A program made the position numbers and the translations under genes. Of a stretch of 52,621 nucleotides of DNA, positions 36,651 through 45,718 are shown piece by piece. The notes beneath the pieces are model-generated. The model did not search any database. It worked only from the letters and a program-made list of their open reading frames with translations, and was not told the DNA's origin. Within the stretch, counting starts at the first letter, position 1. The number at the start of each line of letters is the position of its first letter. The stretch spans positions 1 through 52,621 of the forward strand of contig NZ_JACHIJ010000012.1 of assembly GCF_014203115.1 (NCBI RefSeq), given 5' to 3'. This stretch comes from Afipia massiliensis. Lineage in GTDB: Bacteria; Pseudomonadota; Alphaproteobacteria; Rhizobiales; Xanthobacteraceae.

Positions 36651-38917
36651 AACTGCATGATTCCGACGTTCCACGCAGCGATTTTGCCGAGAAGGTCACC
36701 GGTCGCGCGGAATTCATTTCAGATATGTCGATTCCCGGAATGCTCCAGGGCAAGGTTCTCAGGAGTCCAATTCCACATGGATTGATCAAGGGTATCGACG
36801 CGAGCCAAGCCCTCGCGATGCCTGGCGTCGTGACGGTTCTGACCGGTGCAGACGTGGCGACTCTCGACGTAAATTGGGGGCTGTTTTTGAAAGACAGGCC
36901 GGTGATTGCCGTCGACCGGGTCCGCTACGTCGGAGAACCGGTTGCCATGGTCGCGGCGATCGATGAGCGCACCGCGGAAGAAGCGCTGGAACTCATTCAA
37001 GTCGATTATGAGGCGCTGCCATTTGTCACTGACGTGCACGAGGCTCTGGCGAAGGACGCTCCGCTGCTACACGACAATCCCGAGACGTTGAAGGACTTTT
37101 ACTTCAAGGGTGAAGCCAAGCCTGTCGCGGGGACGAACATCTATCAAAACTATCGATACGAGCACGGTGATGTTGAGAAGGCATTTGCTGAGGCCGACCA
37201 CTGCTTCGAAGATGAATTCGAATTTCCAATGGTGTTCCATTATGCGATGGAGCCGCACTGCGTTATCGCGTCTTTCGCGGAAGATGGCCTGACCGTTTGG
37301 AGTTGTGGGCAATCGCCGACCGCCGTTCAGAAAGTGCTGTCGCGCGTCTTCAATCTTCCACTAGCAACGGTCCGTGTTATTTCGCCGTATGTCGGTGGAG
37401 GGTTCGGCGGTAAGGCCTCGGTCAAGATCGATCCGCTGGTGGCCGCGCTCGCATGGAAGGCCGGCCGTCCGGTCCGGGTGTGTCTCTCAATCTCCGAGTC
37501 AATGCTCACTGCGCGGCGGCTGAGTGCCCGCGTGACGGTCAAGACCGGCGTCCGAAACGACGGGACTCTTCTCGGCAAGAGTGTACGTGTCGTGATGAAC
37601 GGAGGTGCCTACGCGGACACCGGGCCGGCCGTAGCTATCAAGGCGGCAAACCGCGCGATTGGCCCTTATCACTTCCCCAATCTTCGGCTGGAAAGCCTGG
37701 CCGTTTACACCAATACCGTTCCGGGGGCGGCATTCCGATCAATTGGCGGTCCGCAGGCCGTGTGGGCGACCGAATCCCAAATGGACATCATCGCCGATAA
37801 GCTCGGCATGGATCCTGTGGAACTGCGTTACCGGAATATGCTCAAGCGCGGTGAACACGTGCGTCCCGATCTGCGCCCGATTGATGTCGATATGGCCGAG
37901 GCGATGGGTATGGCGTCGCAGGCAATGAGCCGTATCGAGGCGTCCGATCCAAATGTTCGGCTGTCGAATGGCACGGCGCTCGGAATATCGGACCCCGGCA
38001 TTCTCCCCGTCGCAGGGTTGATGCTGCGCCTCAAGATCGACGGTTCCGTACTGGTCGTCTGCAACAGCGTGGAGATTGGCCAAGGGGTACGCGAGGTACT
38101 CCGGCGTATGGCAGCGGAGCATCTGGCTCAGAAGCCGTCCGCGGTCTCTGTCCTGACGCCGGACACCGCTATCGCGCCGTTCGATTGGGGCACCGGTGCG
38201 AGCCGGTCGTCGCTGATGATGGGATTGGCGATAGAAGATGCGGCCAAAGATATCAGGCGCCAACTCTCGGAGATTGCCGCGGTTGTGCTTAGCGTCGATT
38301 CAGCGATCGTGAAGCTTCGAGATGGCGGAATCATAGCAGGCGATCGAGACTGCTCGTTTGCCGAACTCCTTCACACATATTACGGGATCGATAGTGGCGA
38401 GATCATTGGCATCGGCCGCATCTCGCCACAATCCCGCAATGGCAACCTGGCGCTTGCTCCGCTGTTCTGGGAAACCGCCGCAGGTCGTTGCGGCATCGAG
38501 GTCGACACGGATACGGGCGAGATTCGCGTCCGCCGCTATGTCAGCGTCGCAGACATCGGAAGGGTCATCAACAGATCCGGCGCCGAGGGACAGGATGAGG
38601 GCGCTGCGATCATGGGACTCGGGCACACGCTGTCAGAAGAGCTGATTTACAGCGATGGTCAACCGATTAACGCGACGATGATCGACTATCACGTTCCGAC
38701 GATCGACGAAGTGCCAGATGTTTTCACAACTGTTCTTATCGAAAACCACGACGGACCCGGTCCCGGCGGCATGAGAGGCATGGGTGAGGGCGCAATTCTG
38801 CCGATAGCTCCCGCGATCGCCAATGCGCTCGCGTCTGGCTTCGGCATACGAGTACGCCAGCTTCCACTCACACCTGAGCGGGTGTGGCGCGCGCTTCAAG
38901 AGAAGAAGGGTCTCTAA
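36647..38917 (+). CDS. Molybdenum hydroxylase large subunit (xanthine dehydrogenase family)
   Basis: 756 residues. Motifs for the molybdopterin-cytosine/guanine dinucleotide protein include VGGGFGGKASVKIDPL near residue 250, GAAFRSIGGPQAVWATES near 363 and the active-site glutamate in GMRGMGEGA near 713. The CO dehydrogenase active-site loop VAYRCSFR is absent, so this is not CoxL in function; it belongs with XDH-type hydroxylases that use water to hydroxylate a C-H, usually beside a ring nitrogen or on an aldehyde. With the FAD subunit (39372) and 2Fe-2S subunit (40240) it makes a cytoplasmic three-subunit enzyme. Substrate not predictable. Confidence 0.9.
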   Translation: MKLHDSDVPRSDFAEKVTGRAEFISDMSIPGMLQGKVLRSPIPHGLIKGIDASQALAMPGVVTVLTGADVATLDVNWGLFLKDRPVIAVDRVRYVGEPVAMVAAIDERTAEEALELIQVDYEALPFVTDVHEALAKDAPLLHDNPETLKDFYFKGEAKPVAGTNIYQNYRYEHGDVEKAFAEADHCFEDEFEFPMVFHYAMEPHCVIASFAEDGLTVWSCGQSPTAVQKVLSRVFNLPLATVRVISPYVGGGFGGKASVKIDPLVAALAWKAGRPVRVCLSISESMLTARRLSARVTVKTGVRNDGTLLGKSVRVVMNGGAYADTGPAVAIKAANRAIGPYHFPNLRLESLAVYTNTVPGAAFRSIGGPQAVWATESQMDIIADKLGMDPVELRYRNMLKRGEHVRPDLRPIDVDMAEAMGMASQAMSRIEASDPNVRLSNGTALGISDPGILPVAGLMLRLKIDGSVLVVCNSVEIGQGVREVLRRMAAEHLAQKPSAVSVLTPDTAIAPFDWGTGASRSSLMMGLAIEDAAKDIRRQLSEIAAVVLSVDSAIVKLRDGGIIAGDRDCSFAELLHTYYGIDSGEIIGIGRISPQSRNGNLALAPLFWETAAGRCGIEVDTDTGEIRVRRYVSVADIGRVINRSGAEGQDEGAAIMGLGHTLSEELIYSDGQPINATMIDYHVPTIDEVPDVFTTVLIENHDGPGPGGMRGMGEGAILPIAPAIANALASGFGIRVRQLPLTPERVWRALQEKKGL

Positions 38918-38918
38918 G

Positions 38919-39371
38919 ATGGACTTCAAAATGGAGGCGATACTTCCGAACTCGCCTAGCGACGTCTGGCTGGTGATGGTCGACATCGGAAGAATCGCGG
39001 CGTGCATTCCGGGATGTGAGCAGATCGAGGAGCGAGAGAAGCTCAAGCTCTATCGCGCTGTCCTCAAGCAGAAGATCGGTCCTTTTAAGCTGGAGGTTCC
39101 TGCCGAGATCGTCGTGGATGATTACGAGGAGCCAAATTTCGTCCGCGCGCGCGCCGTCGGCAAGGACAAGTTCACCGGCACGACGCTGACCGTCAATCTT
39201 GAAGTGAAGCTGGGTTCGGAGGGGAAGGCCGGAAGCAGGCTTGGCGTGGATGCGAATCTGCAGGTTGCAGGCCGGCTTGCCTCGCTCGGCTATTCGATCA
39301 TCAAGAAAAAGGCCGAAGAGAATTTCGCTCAGTTCGATGAACGTCTGAGAGCTGAACTGGAGAAGATCTGA
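38919..39371 (+). CDS. coxG: CoxG-like SRPBCC-domain protein
   Basis: 150 residues (MDFKMEAILPNSPSDVWLVM onward) of the 'carbon monoxide dehydrogenase subunit G' family, a START/SRPBCC fold with IAACIPGCEQIEE. The family is involved in membrane association or assembly of molybdenum hydroxylases in Oligotropha. Here it is wedged between large and FAD subunit genes, one base after the large-subunit stop, consistent with a maturation or anchoring role. The in-frame start further upstream would overlap the previous gene by about 95 bases and is rejected. Confidence 0.85.
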   Translation: MDFKMEAILPNSPSDVWLVMVDIGRIAACIPGCEQIEEREKLKLYRAVLKQKIGPFKLEVPAEIVVDDYEEPNFVRARAVGKDKFTGTTLTVNLEVKLGSEGKAGSRLGVDANLQVAGRLASLGYSIIKKKAEENFAQFDERLRAELEKI

Positions 39372-40247
39372 GTGCTGCTGTCGCGCTTCAAATATCACCG
39401 GCCGACCGATCTGAGCTCCGCGCACGAAATTCTCGCGCGTTATGGAGACGACGCGACGGTCTATGCGGGAGGCACTGAACTCCTTCTCGCGCTGAAGGCG
39501 CGCGTTCTAAGGTACGAGCATCTCATCGATCTCAAGCGTATTCCCGAGCTGAATGTACTGAGAGTCGAGGGCGATTGGCTCGTGGTAGGATCGCTTGTGA
39601 CGCATCATCGGCTGGCGACCGATATGGTCGTGGATCAGGCAATCCCTTCATACTCAGCTTTGAGTAAGAATATCGCCAATATCCGCGTCCGGGTCGCCGG
39701 CACTCTAGGCGGGAACTTATGCTTCGCTGAACCGCATGCCGATCCACCAGCACTGCTTTCGGCTATTGGCGCGACGGTCACATTAAGTGGAACTGATGGC
39801 ATCAGGTCGGTGCCGGTCGGTGAATTCATTGAAGGAGAGTTCACGACCGTCCGGAGGGAAGACGAACTGTTGACGGAGATCCGGATTCCCGTAACGGGAC
39901 CAGACGAGAGCTTCTGTTACAAGAGCTTCGGTCATCTGGAACGACCCGCCGTGGGCGTTGCCGCAGGCTGCATCAAACGGGACGGGACAACCGCCTATCG
40001 AATTTGGATTGGCTCTATAGGCGACCATCCGTTGCGCGTGGCGCCGGTAGAAGCAGCTCTGGCAGGAGTACCGGCCAAAGCGCTGATGGATGTGCTTCCA
40101 CAAGTCACGAAGGATGCCGCCTCCGGACTTCCGGCGCACGACGATCTTCATGGAAGTGCCGATTACAAGCGGCATTTGGCTGCGATCTTGATGCGAAGGG
40201 CGGTTCTGGAGGCCGCAGGCCACCAACGGGAAATTCGCAATGGTTGA
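39372..40247 (+). CDS. Molybdenum hydroxylase FAD-binding medium subunit
   Basis: 291 residues from a GTG directly after the coxG stop. FAD motifs of the CoxM/XdhB type are seen: VYAGGTELLLALKAR near residue 32 and GTLGGNLCFAEPHADPPALL near 113. It passes electrons from the iron-sulfur subunit to an acceptor (NAD, quinone or other). It overlaps the small-subunit gene by 8 bp. Confidence 0.9.
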   Translation: MLLSRFKYHRPTDLSSAHEILARYGDDATVYAGGTELLLALKARVLRYEHLIDLKRIPELNVLRVEGDWLVVGSLVTHHRLATDMVVDQAIPSYSALSKNIANIRVRVAGTLGGNLCFAEPHADPPALLSAIGATVTLSGTDGIRSVPVGEFIEGEFTTVRREDELLTEIRIPVTGPDESFCYKSFGHLERPAVGVAAGCIKRDGTTAYRIWIGSIGDHPLRVAPVEAALAGVPAKALMDVLPQVTKDAASGLPAHDDLHGSADYKRHLAAILMRRAVLEAAGHQREIRNG

Positions 40248-40707
40248 CCTTGAGACTGTCGAAATATCGATCACCGTCAACGGAACCGACCGAAGCTTGT
40301 CGGTTGAACCCTCGGATCTGCTGATCGACGTTCTACGAAACCAGCTCTCGCTAAAGGGGACGAAGCGCTCCTGCGATGTCGAGGTATGCGGGGCATGTAC
40401 GGTGCTCGTCGATCGCCTTCCGGTCAGCAGCTGTACGACTCTCGCCGTTGACGTTGACGGCCGGTCGTTGACGACGATTGAAGGTGTGGAGCATGCCGGT
40501 GAGCTCAGTCGCGTCCAGCAGGCGTTCGTCGATCATGCGGCACTGCAGTGTGGATTCTGTACGCCGGGAATGGTCCTAGCGATGACAGCCCTGCTGGAGA
40601 TCAACCCCAAGCCCTCGGACGAGGAAATCCGTCATTTCCTGCGCGGCAACATCTGCCGTTGCACGGGCTACATCAAAATACTTGAAGCGGTGAAGAGTCT
40701 TGTCTGA
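40240..40707 (+). CDS. Molybdenum hydroxylase 2Fe-2S small subunit
   Basis: 155 residues. Both cluster sites are visible: plant-type ferredoxin cysteines in SCDVEVCGACTVLVD with a later Cys, and the C-terminal helical cluster in LQCGFCTPGM and RGNICRCTGY. It links the molybdenum centre with FAD. The end overlaps the TTG start of the first LLM gene. Confidence 0.92.
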   Translation: MVDLETVEISITVNGTDRSLSVEPSDLLIDVLRNQLSLKGTKRSCDVEVCGACTVLVDRLPVSSCTTLAVDVDGRSLTTIEGVEHAGELSRVQQAFVDHAALQCGFCTPGMVLAMTALLEINPKPSDEEIRHFLRGNICRCTGYIKILEAVKSLV

Positions 40708-41653
40708 CATTTCGATATCAAGCGATGGGCGTGACGCTCCATCAGCCTTCCACGAGAAAGTAGCGGCCGCCGAGTCGGGTGGCGCGTTGACGTTCTGGAT
40801 CGCCAATCATCTCTTTTTGAGGGATCCAGTGACACTCGCTGCGCTGATGCTTTCGAATACGACACGCATGGGAGCTGCCTTGATGGCCGTCAGTCCGCTG
40901 ACGCAGCATCCTGTACAGATCGCCATGGCGGCAGCCACATTGGCGGAGAGTTTTCCCGGACGAGTGACTCTATGCATCGGCGCCGGCGCACCAGCTGATC
41001 TGAAGGCGCTGGGACTCGACGGCACGAAGCCGCTGAAGGCGATGCGCGAGGCACTCCAGGTCATCCGAGCGCTTCTCGCGGGTGATACTGTCCGCTTCCA
41101 GGGAGAGACGGTCAGCGTTGATTCACGACGCCTCATCACAGACATCACGCCGATTCCCCTGGTTCTTGCTGCCTCCGGGCCGCAGATGCTGGAATTGGCT
41201 GGCGCAGAGGCGGATGGCGTACTCATCAGTGCAGGCTCGTCCGTTCAATTTGTTGAGCGGACGCTGGACAGCGTTCATCGGGGCGCTAAGGGACGGAAGG
41301 TGCGGACACACGCACTCGTGTATTCGGCCGTGGACAATACGGAAAAAGCGGCCAACGACCGGCTCCGCCGCACGTTGGCGATCTTGCTGCGAGGCCCGCA
41401 CCACAAGGCGAATCTGGACGCCGCAGGAAGCGTGCTGGACCAGGCAGCTCTCAACGAAGCTGTGCTCGCCGAAGATTGGGAACGTGCGCAATCGATGATT
41501 ACCGACGACATCGTTGGGCGCCATGCGGCGAGCGGATCACCCGACCAGGTAAGAAGACGGTTCGCGGCCTATCACGCCGCTGGCCTGGACGAAATCATCA
41601 TCGCCGGAGCGCGCGACGGCGATCAGATCACAAAAATTCTGCACTCAGCTTGA
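40700..41653 (+). CDS. LLM-class oxidoreductase, probably F420-dependent (Mer-like)
   Basis: 317 residues from a TTG at 40700 that overlaps the small-subunit stop. The luciferase-like TIM barrel of the methylene-H4MPT reductase-like group is recognisable: GAALMAVSPLTQHPVQIAMA, ESFPGRVTLCIGAGAPADLK and, later, GLDEIIIAGARDGDQI. Such proteins use either reduced FMN or F420. The full F420 pathway in the same transcript argues for F420 (inference). The N-terminal strand is shorter than in the paralogue next door, so a different reaction is likely. An ATG start is not available near the 5' end. Confidence 0.8.
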   Translation: MSDISISSDGRDAPSAFHEKVAAAESGGALTFWIANHLFLRDPVTLAALMLSNTTRMGAALMAVSPLTQHPVQIAMAAATLAESFPGRVTLCIGAGAPADLKALGLDGTKPLKAMREALQVIRALLAGDTVRFQGETVSVDSRRLITDITPIPLVLAASGPQMLELAGAEADGVLISAGSSVQFVERTLDSVHRGAKGRKVRTHALVYSAVDNTEKAANDRLRRTLAILLRGPHHKANLDAAGSVLDQAALNEAVLAEDWERAQSMITDDIVGRHAASGSPDQVRRRFAAYHAAGLDEIIIAGARDGDQITKILHSA

Positions 41654-41663
41654 GGGGTTAAAA

Positions 41664-42671
41664 ATGAAATTCAGTGTTTGTCTTTCGACGGGCTTCGAAG
41701 GTGTGATGTATCCGATCCCGTTTGCCGGACCGGAAGATTTTATCGCTCAGGGGCAGCTCTGCGAGCGTTTGGGCTACGATTCCGTGTGGGGTAACGACCA
41801 CATCACGACGCAAGACTATGTTCGGGATCTTTTCCCTGGGAAGCCGCCGAACTTCTATGAACCTTTGGTCGTGCTCGCGGCGATAGGTGCATCGACGACG
41901 AAGCTAAAGTTGGGAACGGCGCTTGCCGTGCTCCCGATGCGCGATCCAGTTTATCTGGCCAAGCAAGCCATCACTCTCGATCAAATGACGAACGGCCGCT
42001 TTATCATGGCGGTGGGGCTCGGAGCCTATCGCGAGGAATTTCTCGCATGGGGTGGTTCGCGCGCCGCGAAAGCTCGGCGTGGCGACATGATGGACGAGGG
42101 ATTGCAATCTTTGCAACTTCTCTTCAACGAAGGAAAGTGCAGTTACGAAGGCAAATACTACACTTTCAAGGACGTTGAGATGTTCCCGAAGAGCAAGGCG
42201 CAGCCTTTTCCGCTCTATATCGGAGGACACAATCTTGAAGCCGTCGAGCGAGCAGCGCGTTACGGACAGGGATGGCTGCCGGGTTGGCGCCCGCTTGCAG
42301 AAATGGAGCAGCGTATCGCCGACTTGAAGGCCCGCGCCACGGCCTTGGGACGCAATCCATCCGAGATCGAGATCGCGCCGCAGTTCTCGGTGACCGTCGA
42401 CAAGACGCTTGAAGCTGCTGAAAAGCGTTACATGGAAAGCGGTCTTGTCGCGCATCGCGTGTCGTTGGCTTACACCGGCCGTGACTTGAGTCATCAGGTC
42501 GTCGCAAACCTTGTAGGGTCCCCGGATGTGATCCTGGAGAAGATCGACAAGCTCAAGAAGATTGGCGTCGATCACTGTAGTGCGTTGATGTTCCCTGCCA
42601 ATTCGGTCGGCGAGATGAACGAGCAGATTGAGTGGTTTGCGTCGGACGTCATGACGAAGGTGCCCACGTGA
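41664..42671 (+). CDS. LLM-class oxidoreductase, probably F420-dependent
   Basis: 335 residues (MKFSVCLSTGFEGVMYPIPF). Luciferase-like TIM barrel: LGYDSVWGNDHI in the second strand, LKLGTALAVLPMRDPVYLAK, TLDQMTNGRFIMAVGLGAYR and PLYIGGHNLEAVERAARYGQ. It starts 10 bp after the first LLM gene, whose sequence differs clearly, so the two probably catalyse separate steps, or one acts as monooxygenase and the other as reductase/dehydrogenase. Cofactor F420 is inferred from operon content; FMN with the adjacent flavin-reductase-like protein is the alternative. Confidence 0.85.
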   Translation: MKFSVCLSTGFEGVMYPIPFAGPEDFIAQGQLCERLGYDSVWGNDHITTQDYVRDLFPGKPPNFYEPLVVLAAIGASTTKLKLGTALAVLPMRDPVYLAKQAITLDQMTNGRFIMAVGLGAYREEFLAWGGSRAAKARRGDMMDEGLQSLQLLFNEGKCSYEGKYYTFKDVEMFPKSKAQPFPLYIGGHNLEAVERAARYGQGWLPGWRPLAEMEQRIADLKARATALGRNPSEIEIAPQFSVTVDKTLEAAEKRYMESGLVAHRVSLAYTGRDLSHQVVANLVGSPDVILEKIDKLKKIGVDHCSALMFPANSVGEMNEQIEWFASDVMTKVPT

Positions 42672-43297
42672 GCGAGACTGTGATGGACGGTTCCACGGAG
42701 GATTTCGATCACTTCGATCTTGCGTCGCTAACGAGGCCCGAGCGTTACAAGATTCTGACGGGTGCGGTTATTCCTCGTCCGATCGCTTTCGTGACGTCGC
42801 TTGGCCCAAATGGGCTGGTGAACGCAGCGCCGTTCAGCCAGTTCGTTATTCTGGCCGTTGACCCCGGATTGCTCGGGTTCTCGGTTGGACCGCGGAATGA
42901 CGGCTCGCATCCGAAAGACACACTGGCCAATGTCAGGGCCTCCGAGGAGTTCGTCATCAACATGGTGCCGGAGGGATGGGAGGATGCTGTTCAAAAGGCG
43001 AGCGATGAACATCCGGCCGATGTCAGCGAAGTCGATCTGCTCGGCTTCAAGACATTCGCTTCGACAAAGATCAAAACGCCGAGACTGCTGGGGTCCAAGA
43101 TACAGTTCGAATGTGTTCTTGATCAGATCGTGAATTTCGGAAATGCGCCGAACCACTTGGTCGTTGGAAAAGTGGTTGCAATGCACGTCCAGTCCGGTCT
43201 CACGCAGGACTGCAAGATAGATCCAAAGGCATACTCTCCAATCGCGAGGATCGGTGGCCGCAATTACGTTCGCCTCGGCGACGTGGTGAAAGCATAG
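42668..43297 (+). CDS. Flavin-reductase-like FMN-binding protein
   Basis: 209 residues; the GTG at 42668 overlaps the LLM stop (GTGA), and a start further upstream would run inside the LLM gene. The split-barrel flavin reductase domain spans most of the protein: YKILTGAVIPRPIAFVTSLG, VNAAPFSQFVILAVDP and DTLANVRASEEFVINMV. Members reduce FMN for partner monooxygenases or bind flavin/F420 for other reductions. It may serve the LLM enzyme encoded just before it. Confidence 0.82.
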   Translation: MSETVMDGSTEDFDHFDLASLTRPERYKILTGAVIPRPIAFVTSLGPNGLVNAAPFSQFVILAVDPGLLGFSVGPRNDGSHPKDTLANVRASEEFVINMVPEGWEDAVQKASDEHPADVSEVDLLGFKTFASTKIKTPRLLGSKIQFECVLDQIVNFGNAPNHLVVGKVVAMHVQSGLTQDCKIDPKAYSPIARIGGRNYVRLGDVVKA

Positions 43298-43306
43298 GCG
43301 GAGTAG

Positions 43307-45703
43307 ATGGAACTGTTCTCCGTTGCCGAATCTGAGGAGTTGCTGCGTTCGTTCGAGGTAAGGCCGCTTGGTGGTCTTATCGAGGATGCAGCCAAACTTT
43401 GCCGCGCCGGTTTTGGAGGATCGATAACCTACTCGCGCAAGGTGTTCATACCGCTGACACATCTGTGTCGCGACACCTGCGCTTACTGCACCTTCACGAA
43501 GATTCCAAAGCAGGTATCGTCGCCTTATCTTCTGCCGGAAGATGTTCTGGCCATTGCGCGTGCAGGCGAGAAGGCGGGTTGTCGCGAAGCTCTCTTCACT
43601 TTGGGCGACAAGCCTGAGTTGCGTTATGAAGCAGCTCGGAAATTTTTGGACGAGCACGGCTTCGCGACGACCGTCGATTACCTCGAACATGTTTGCGCGT
43701 TGGTTCTCAGGGAAACAAGCCTGTTGCCGCACGTGAACGCCGGCATCATGACGGAAAGCGAGATCGCGCGGCTGCGGAAGGTCAGTGTCTCGCAGGGCAT
43801 CATGCTGGAAACTGTATCTGAGAGGCTTTGCGCGCGCGGCGGCGCACACTTCGGGTCACCGGATAAGGATCCTCGCGTGCGCATCGAAATGATCGAGGCG
43901 GCCGGGCGACAGCGCGTACCTTTCACCAGCGGAATATTGATCGGGATTGGCGAAACCAGACTGGAACGGATCCAGTCGCTGCTCGCGTTGAAAACGATTC
44001 ATCAGCGCCACGGTCATATCCAGGAGATCATCGTTCAGAATTTCCGAGCGAAATCCGATACGCGCTTCGCCACGCATCGCGAGCCGAACCTGGATGACCT
44101 TCTCTGGACCGCATCGGCAGCGCGGCTGATCTTCGGAAGCGAAATGAACATTCAGGTTCCTCCGAACCTGAGTTACGGCGATTTTCCGAGGTTGCTCGAG
44201 GCCGGTATCAACGATTGGGGCGGGATTTCACCCGTGACCGCCGACCATGTGAACCCCGAGGCGCCATGGCCGGACCTCGCGAAGCTCGAAACCGCAACGG
44301 CAGCGGCGGGCCTTTCGCTGGAGCAGAGGCTGGCAGTCTACCCGAACTATGTCCGGAACGCTTCGGATTGGATTGACTCAGTTCTCGTGCCGTCAGTTCT
44401 CAGGACAGTCGACAGTGAGGGATTTGCACGCGATGACAACTGGTCTCCAGGTTCGCTCTCTTCCATCCCGTCAGACTTGCGAAGTATAAGATCAGACCGT
44501 CGGATCGACCTCATTCTCGCCAGAGCAAAGACAGGAACCCGGCTCTCAGAAAATGAAATCAGAGTCCTTTTCGCTGCACGAGCAGGAGATGTGGATGCCA
44601 TCTGCATCGCTGCCGACGAGGTGAGAGCCGGGACAAGCGGCGACACTGTGCGCTATGTGGTAAACCGTAACATCAATTATACGAATGTCTGCACTTATCA
44701 GTGCCGCTTCTGCGCGTTTGCCAAAGGTAAGACGCACGACGAACTCCGGGGCAAGCCTTACGACCTCTCGCTAGAAGAGGTTGCGAGGCGGGCACGTGAG
44801 GCGTGGGAGCGTGGAGCGACAGAAGTCTGCATGCAAGGCGGAATCAATCCGTACTACACCGGGCAGACCTATCTTGACCTCCTCCGTGCCGTGAAGGAAC
44901 AAGTTCCCGAGATCCATGTTCATGCCTTTTCGCCGCTCGAGATCGCGCAGGGCGCATCAACGCTGGAGATATCTGTACGGCACTTCTTGGGAATGTTGCG
45001 CGACGCAGGATTGGGCTCGCTGCCGGGGACGGCCGCTGAGATTCTCGATGATCGGGTAAGAGAGGTGATTTGTCCCGACAAGCTCAGCACGGACGAATGG
45101 CTTGATGTAATCGCGGCGGCCCACGAGACTGGTCTGCCGACAACTTCGACGATCATGTTCGGTCATGTCGAAGGTTCCGCGAGTTGGGCGAGACATCTGT
45201 TGCATCTTCGCGACCTGCAGGAGCGGACCGGCGGCTTTACGGAATTTGTGCCGCTCCCGTTCGTCCATATGGAGGCGCCGATGTCTCTGCGCGGGCAGGC
45301 TCGGATGGGACCCACGTGGCGCGAGGTGAGGCTGATGCATGCCGTCGCCCGGCTGGTTCTGCATCCCTTGATCGCCAACATCCAGGCTTCGTGGGTGAAG
45401 CTCGGCGAAGACGGCGTTTCAGAGCTTCTGCACGGCGGCGTCAACGATCTGGGCGGAACGCTTATGAACGAAAGCATTTCGCGGGCGGCCGGAACGCTTC
45501 ACGGCCAGGAACTGGCTCCGCAGCAAATGGAGAATCTTATCGAACGCGCGAGGCGCCAACCGCAGCAACGCACCACGCTTTACCAACCCGCATCTACCGA
45601 GCGCCGGGCCGTCAGTTTTGATGCGCCGATTCTGTCCGAGCTTGTGCTGACCCCGTTCAACGGCAAGCGCAAGATGAAAGAAGACATTCAACTCCAGCAT
45701 TAA
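43307..45703 (+). CDS. fbiC: FbiC: bifunctional FO synthase (CofG-CofH fusion)
   Basis: 798 residues with two radical-SAM domains. The N-terminal CofG half has C54-x3-C58-x2-C61 (HLCRDTCAYCTF); the CofH half has C462-x3-C466-x2-C469 (NVCTYQCRFCAFAKGK). Together they make the deazaflavin chromophore FO from tyrosine and 5-amino-6-ribitylamino-uracil, the latter borrowed from riboflavin synthesis. The fusion order CofG-then-CofH is that of actinobacterial FbiC. It is the committed enzyme of F420 synthesis and strong evidence that this organism makes F420. Confidence 0.95.
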   Translation: MELFSVAESEELLRSFEVRPLGGLIEDAAKLCRAGFGGSITYSRKVFIPLTHLCRDTCAYCTFTKIPKQVSSPYLLPEDVLAIARAGEKAGCREALFTLGDKPELRYEAARKFLDEHGFATTVDYLEHVCALVLRETSLLPHVNAGIMTESEIARLRKVSVSQGIMLETVSERLCARGGAHFGSPDKDPRVRIEMIEAAGRQRVPFTSGILIGIGETRLERIQSLLALKTIHQRHGHIQEIIVQNFRAKSDTRFATHREPNLDDLLWTASAARLIFGSEMNIQVPPNLSYGDFPRLLEAGINDWGGISPVTADHVNPEAPWPDLAKLETATAAAGLSLEQRLAVYPNYVRNASDWIDSVLVPSVLRTVDSEGFARDDNWSPGSLSSIPSDLRSIRSDRRIDLILARAKTGTRLSENEIRVLFAARAGDVDAICIAADEVRAGTSGDTVRYVVNRNINYTNVCTYQCRFCAFAKGKTHDELRGKPYDLSLEEVARRAREAWERGATEVCMQGGINPYYTGQTYLDLLRAVKEQVPEIHVHAFSPLEIAQGASTLEISVRHFLGMLRDAGLGSLPGTAAEILDDRVREVICPDKLSTDEWLDVIAAAHETGLPTTSTIMFGHVEGSASWARHLLHLRDLQERTGGFTEFVPLPFVHMEAPMSLRGQARMGPTWREVRLMHAVARLVLHPLIANIQASWVKLGEDGVSELLHGGVNDLGGTLMNESISRAAGTLHGQELAPQQMENLIERARRQPQQRTTLYQPASTERRAVSFDAPILSELVLTPFNGKRKMKEDIQLQH

Positions 45704-45718
45704 GAGTCCGAGGGTGAC

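Noticed and set aside
36647..40707. Aerobic carbon monoxide dehydrogenase (CoxMSL)
   Set aside because: Active-site loop AYRCSFR is absent and gene order is L-G-M-S with unrelated neighbours.
42728..43849. Minus-strand frame of 373 codons across the flavin-reductase and fbiC genes
   Set aside because: Overlaps two clearly recognised genes on the plus strand.
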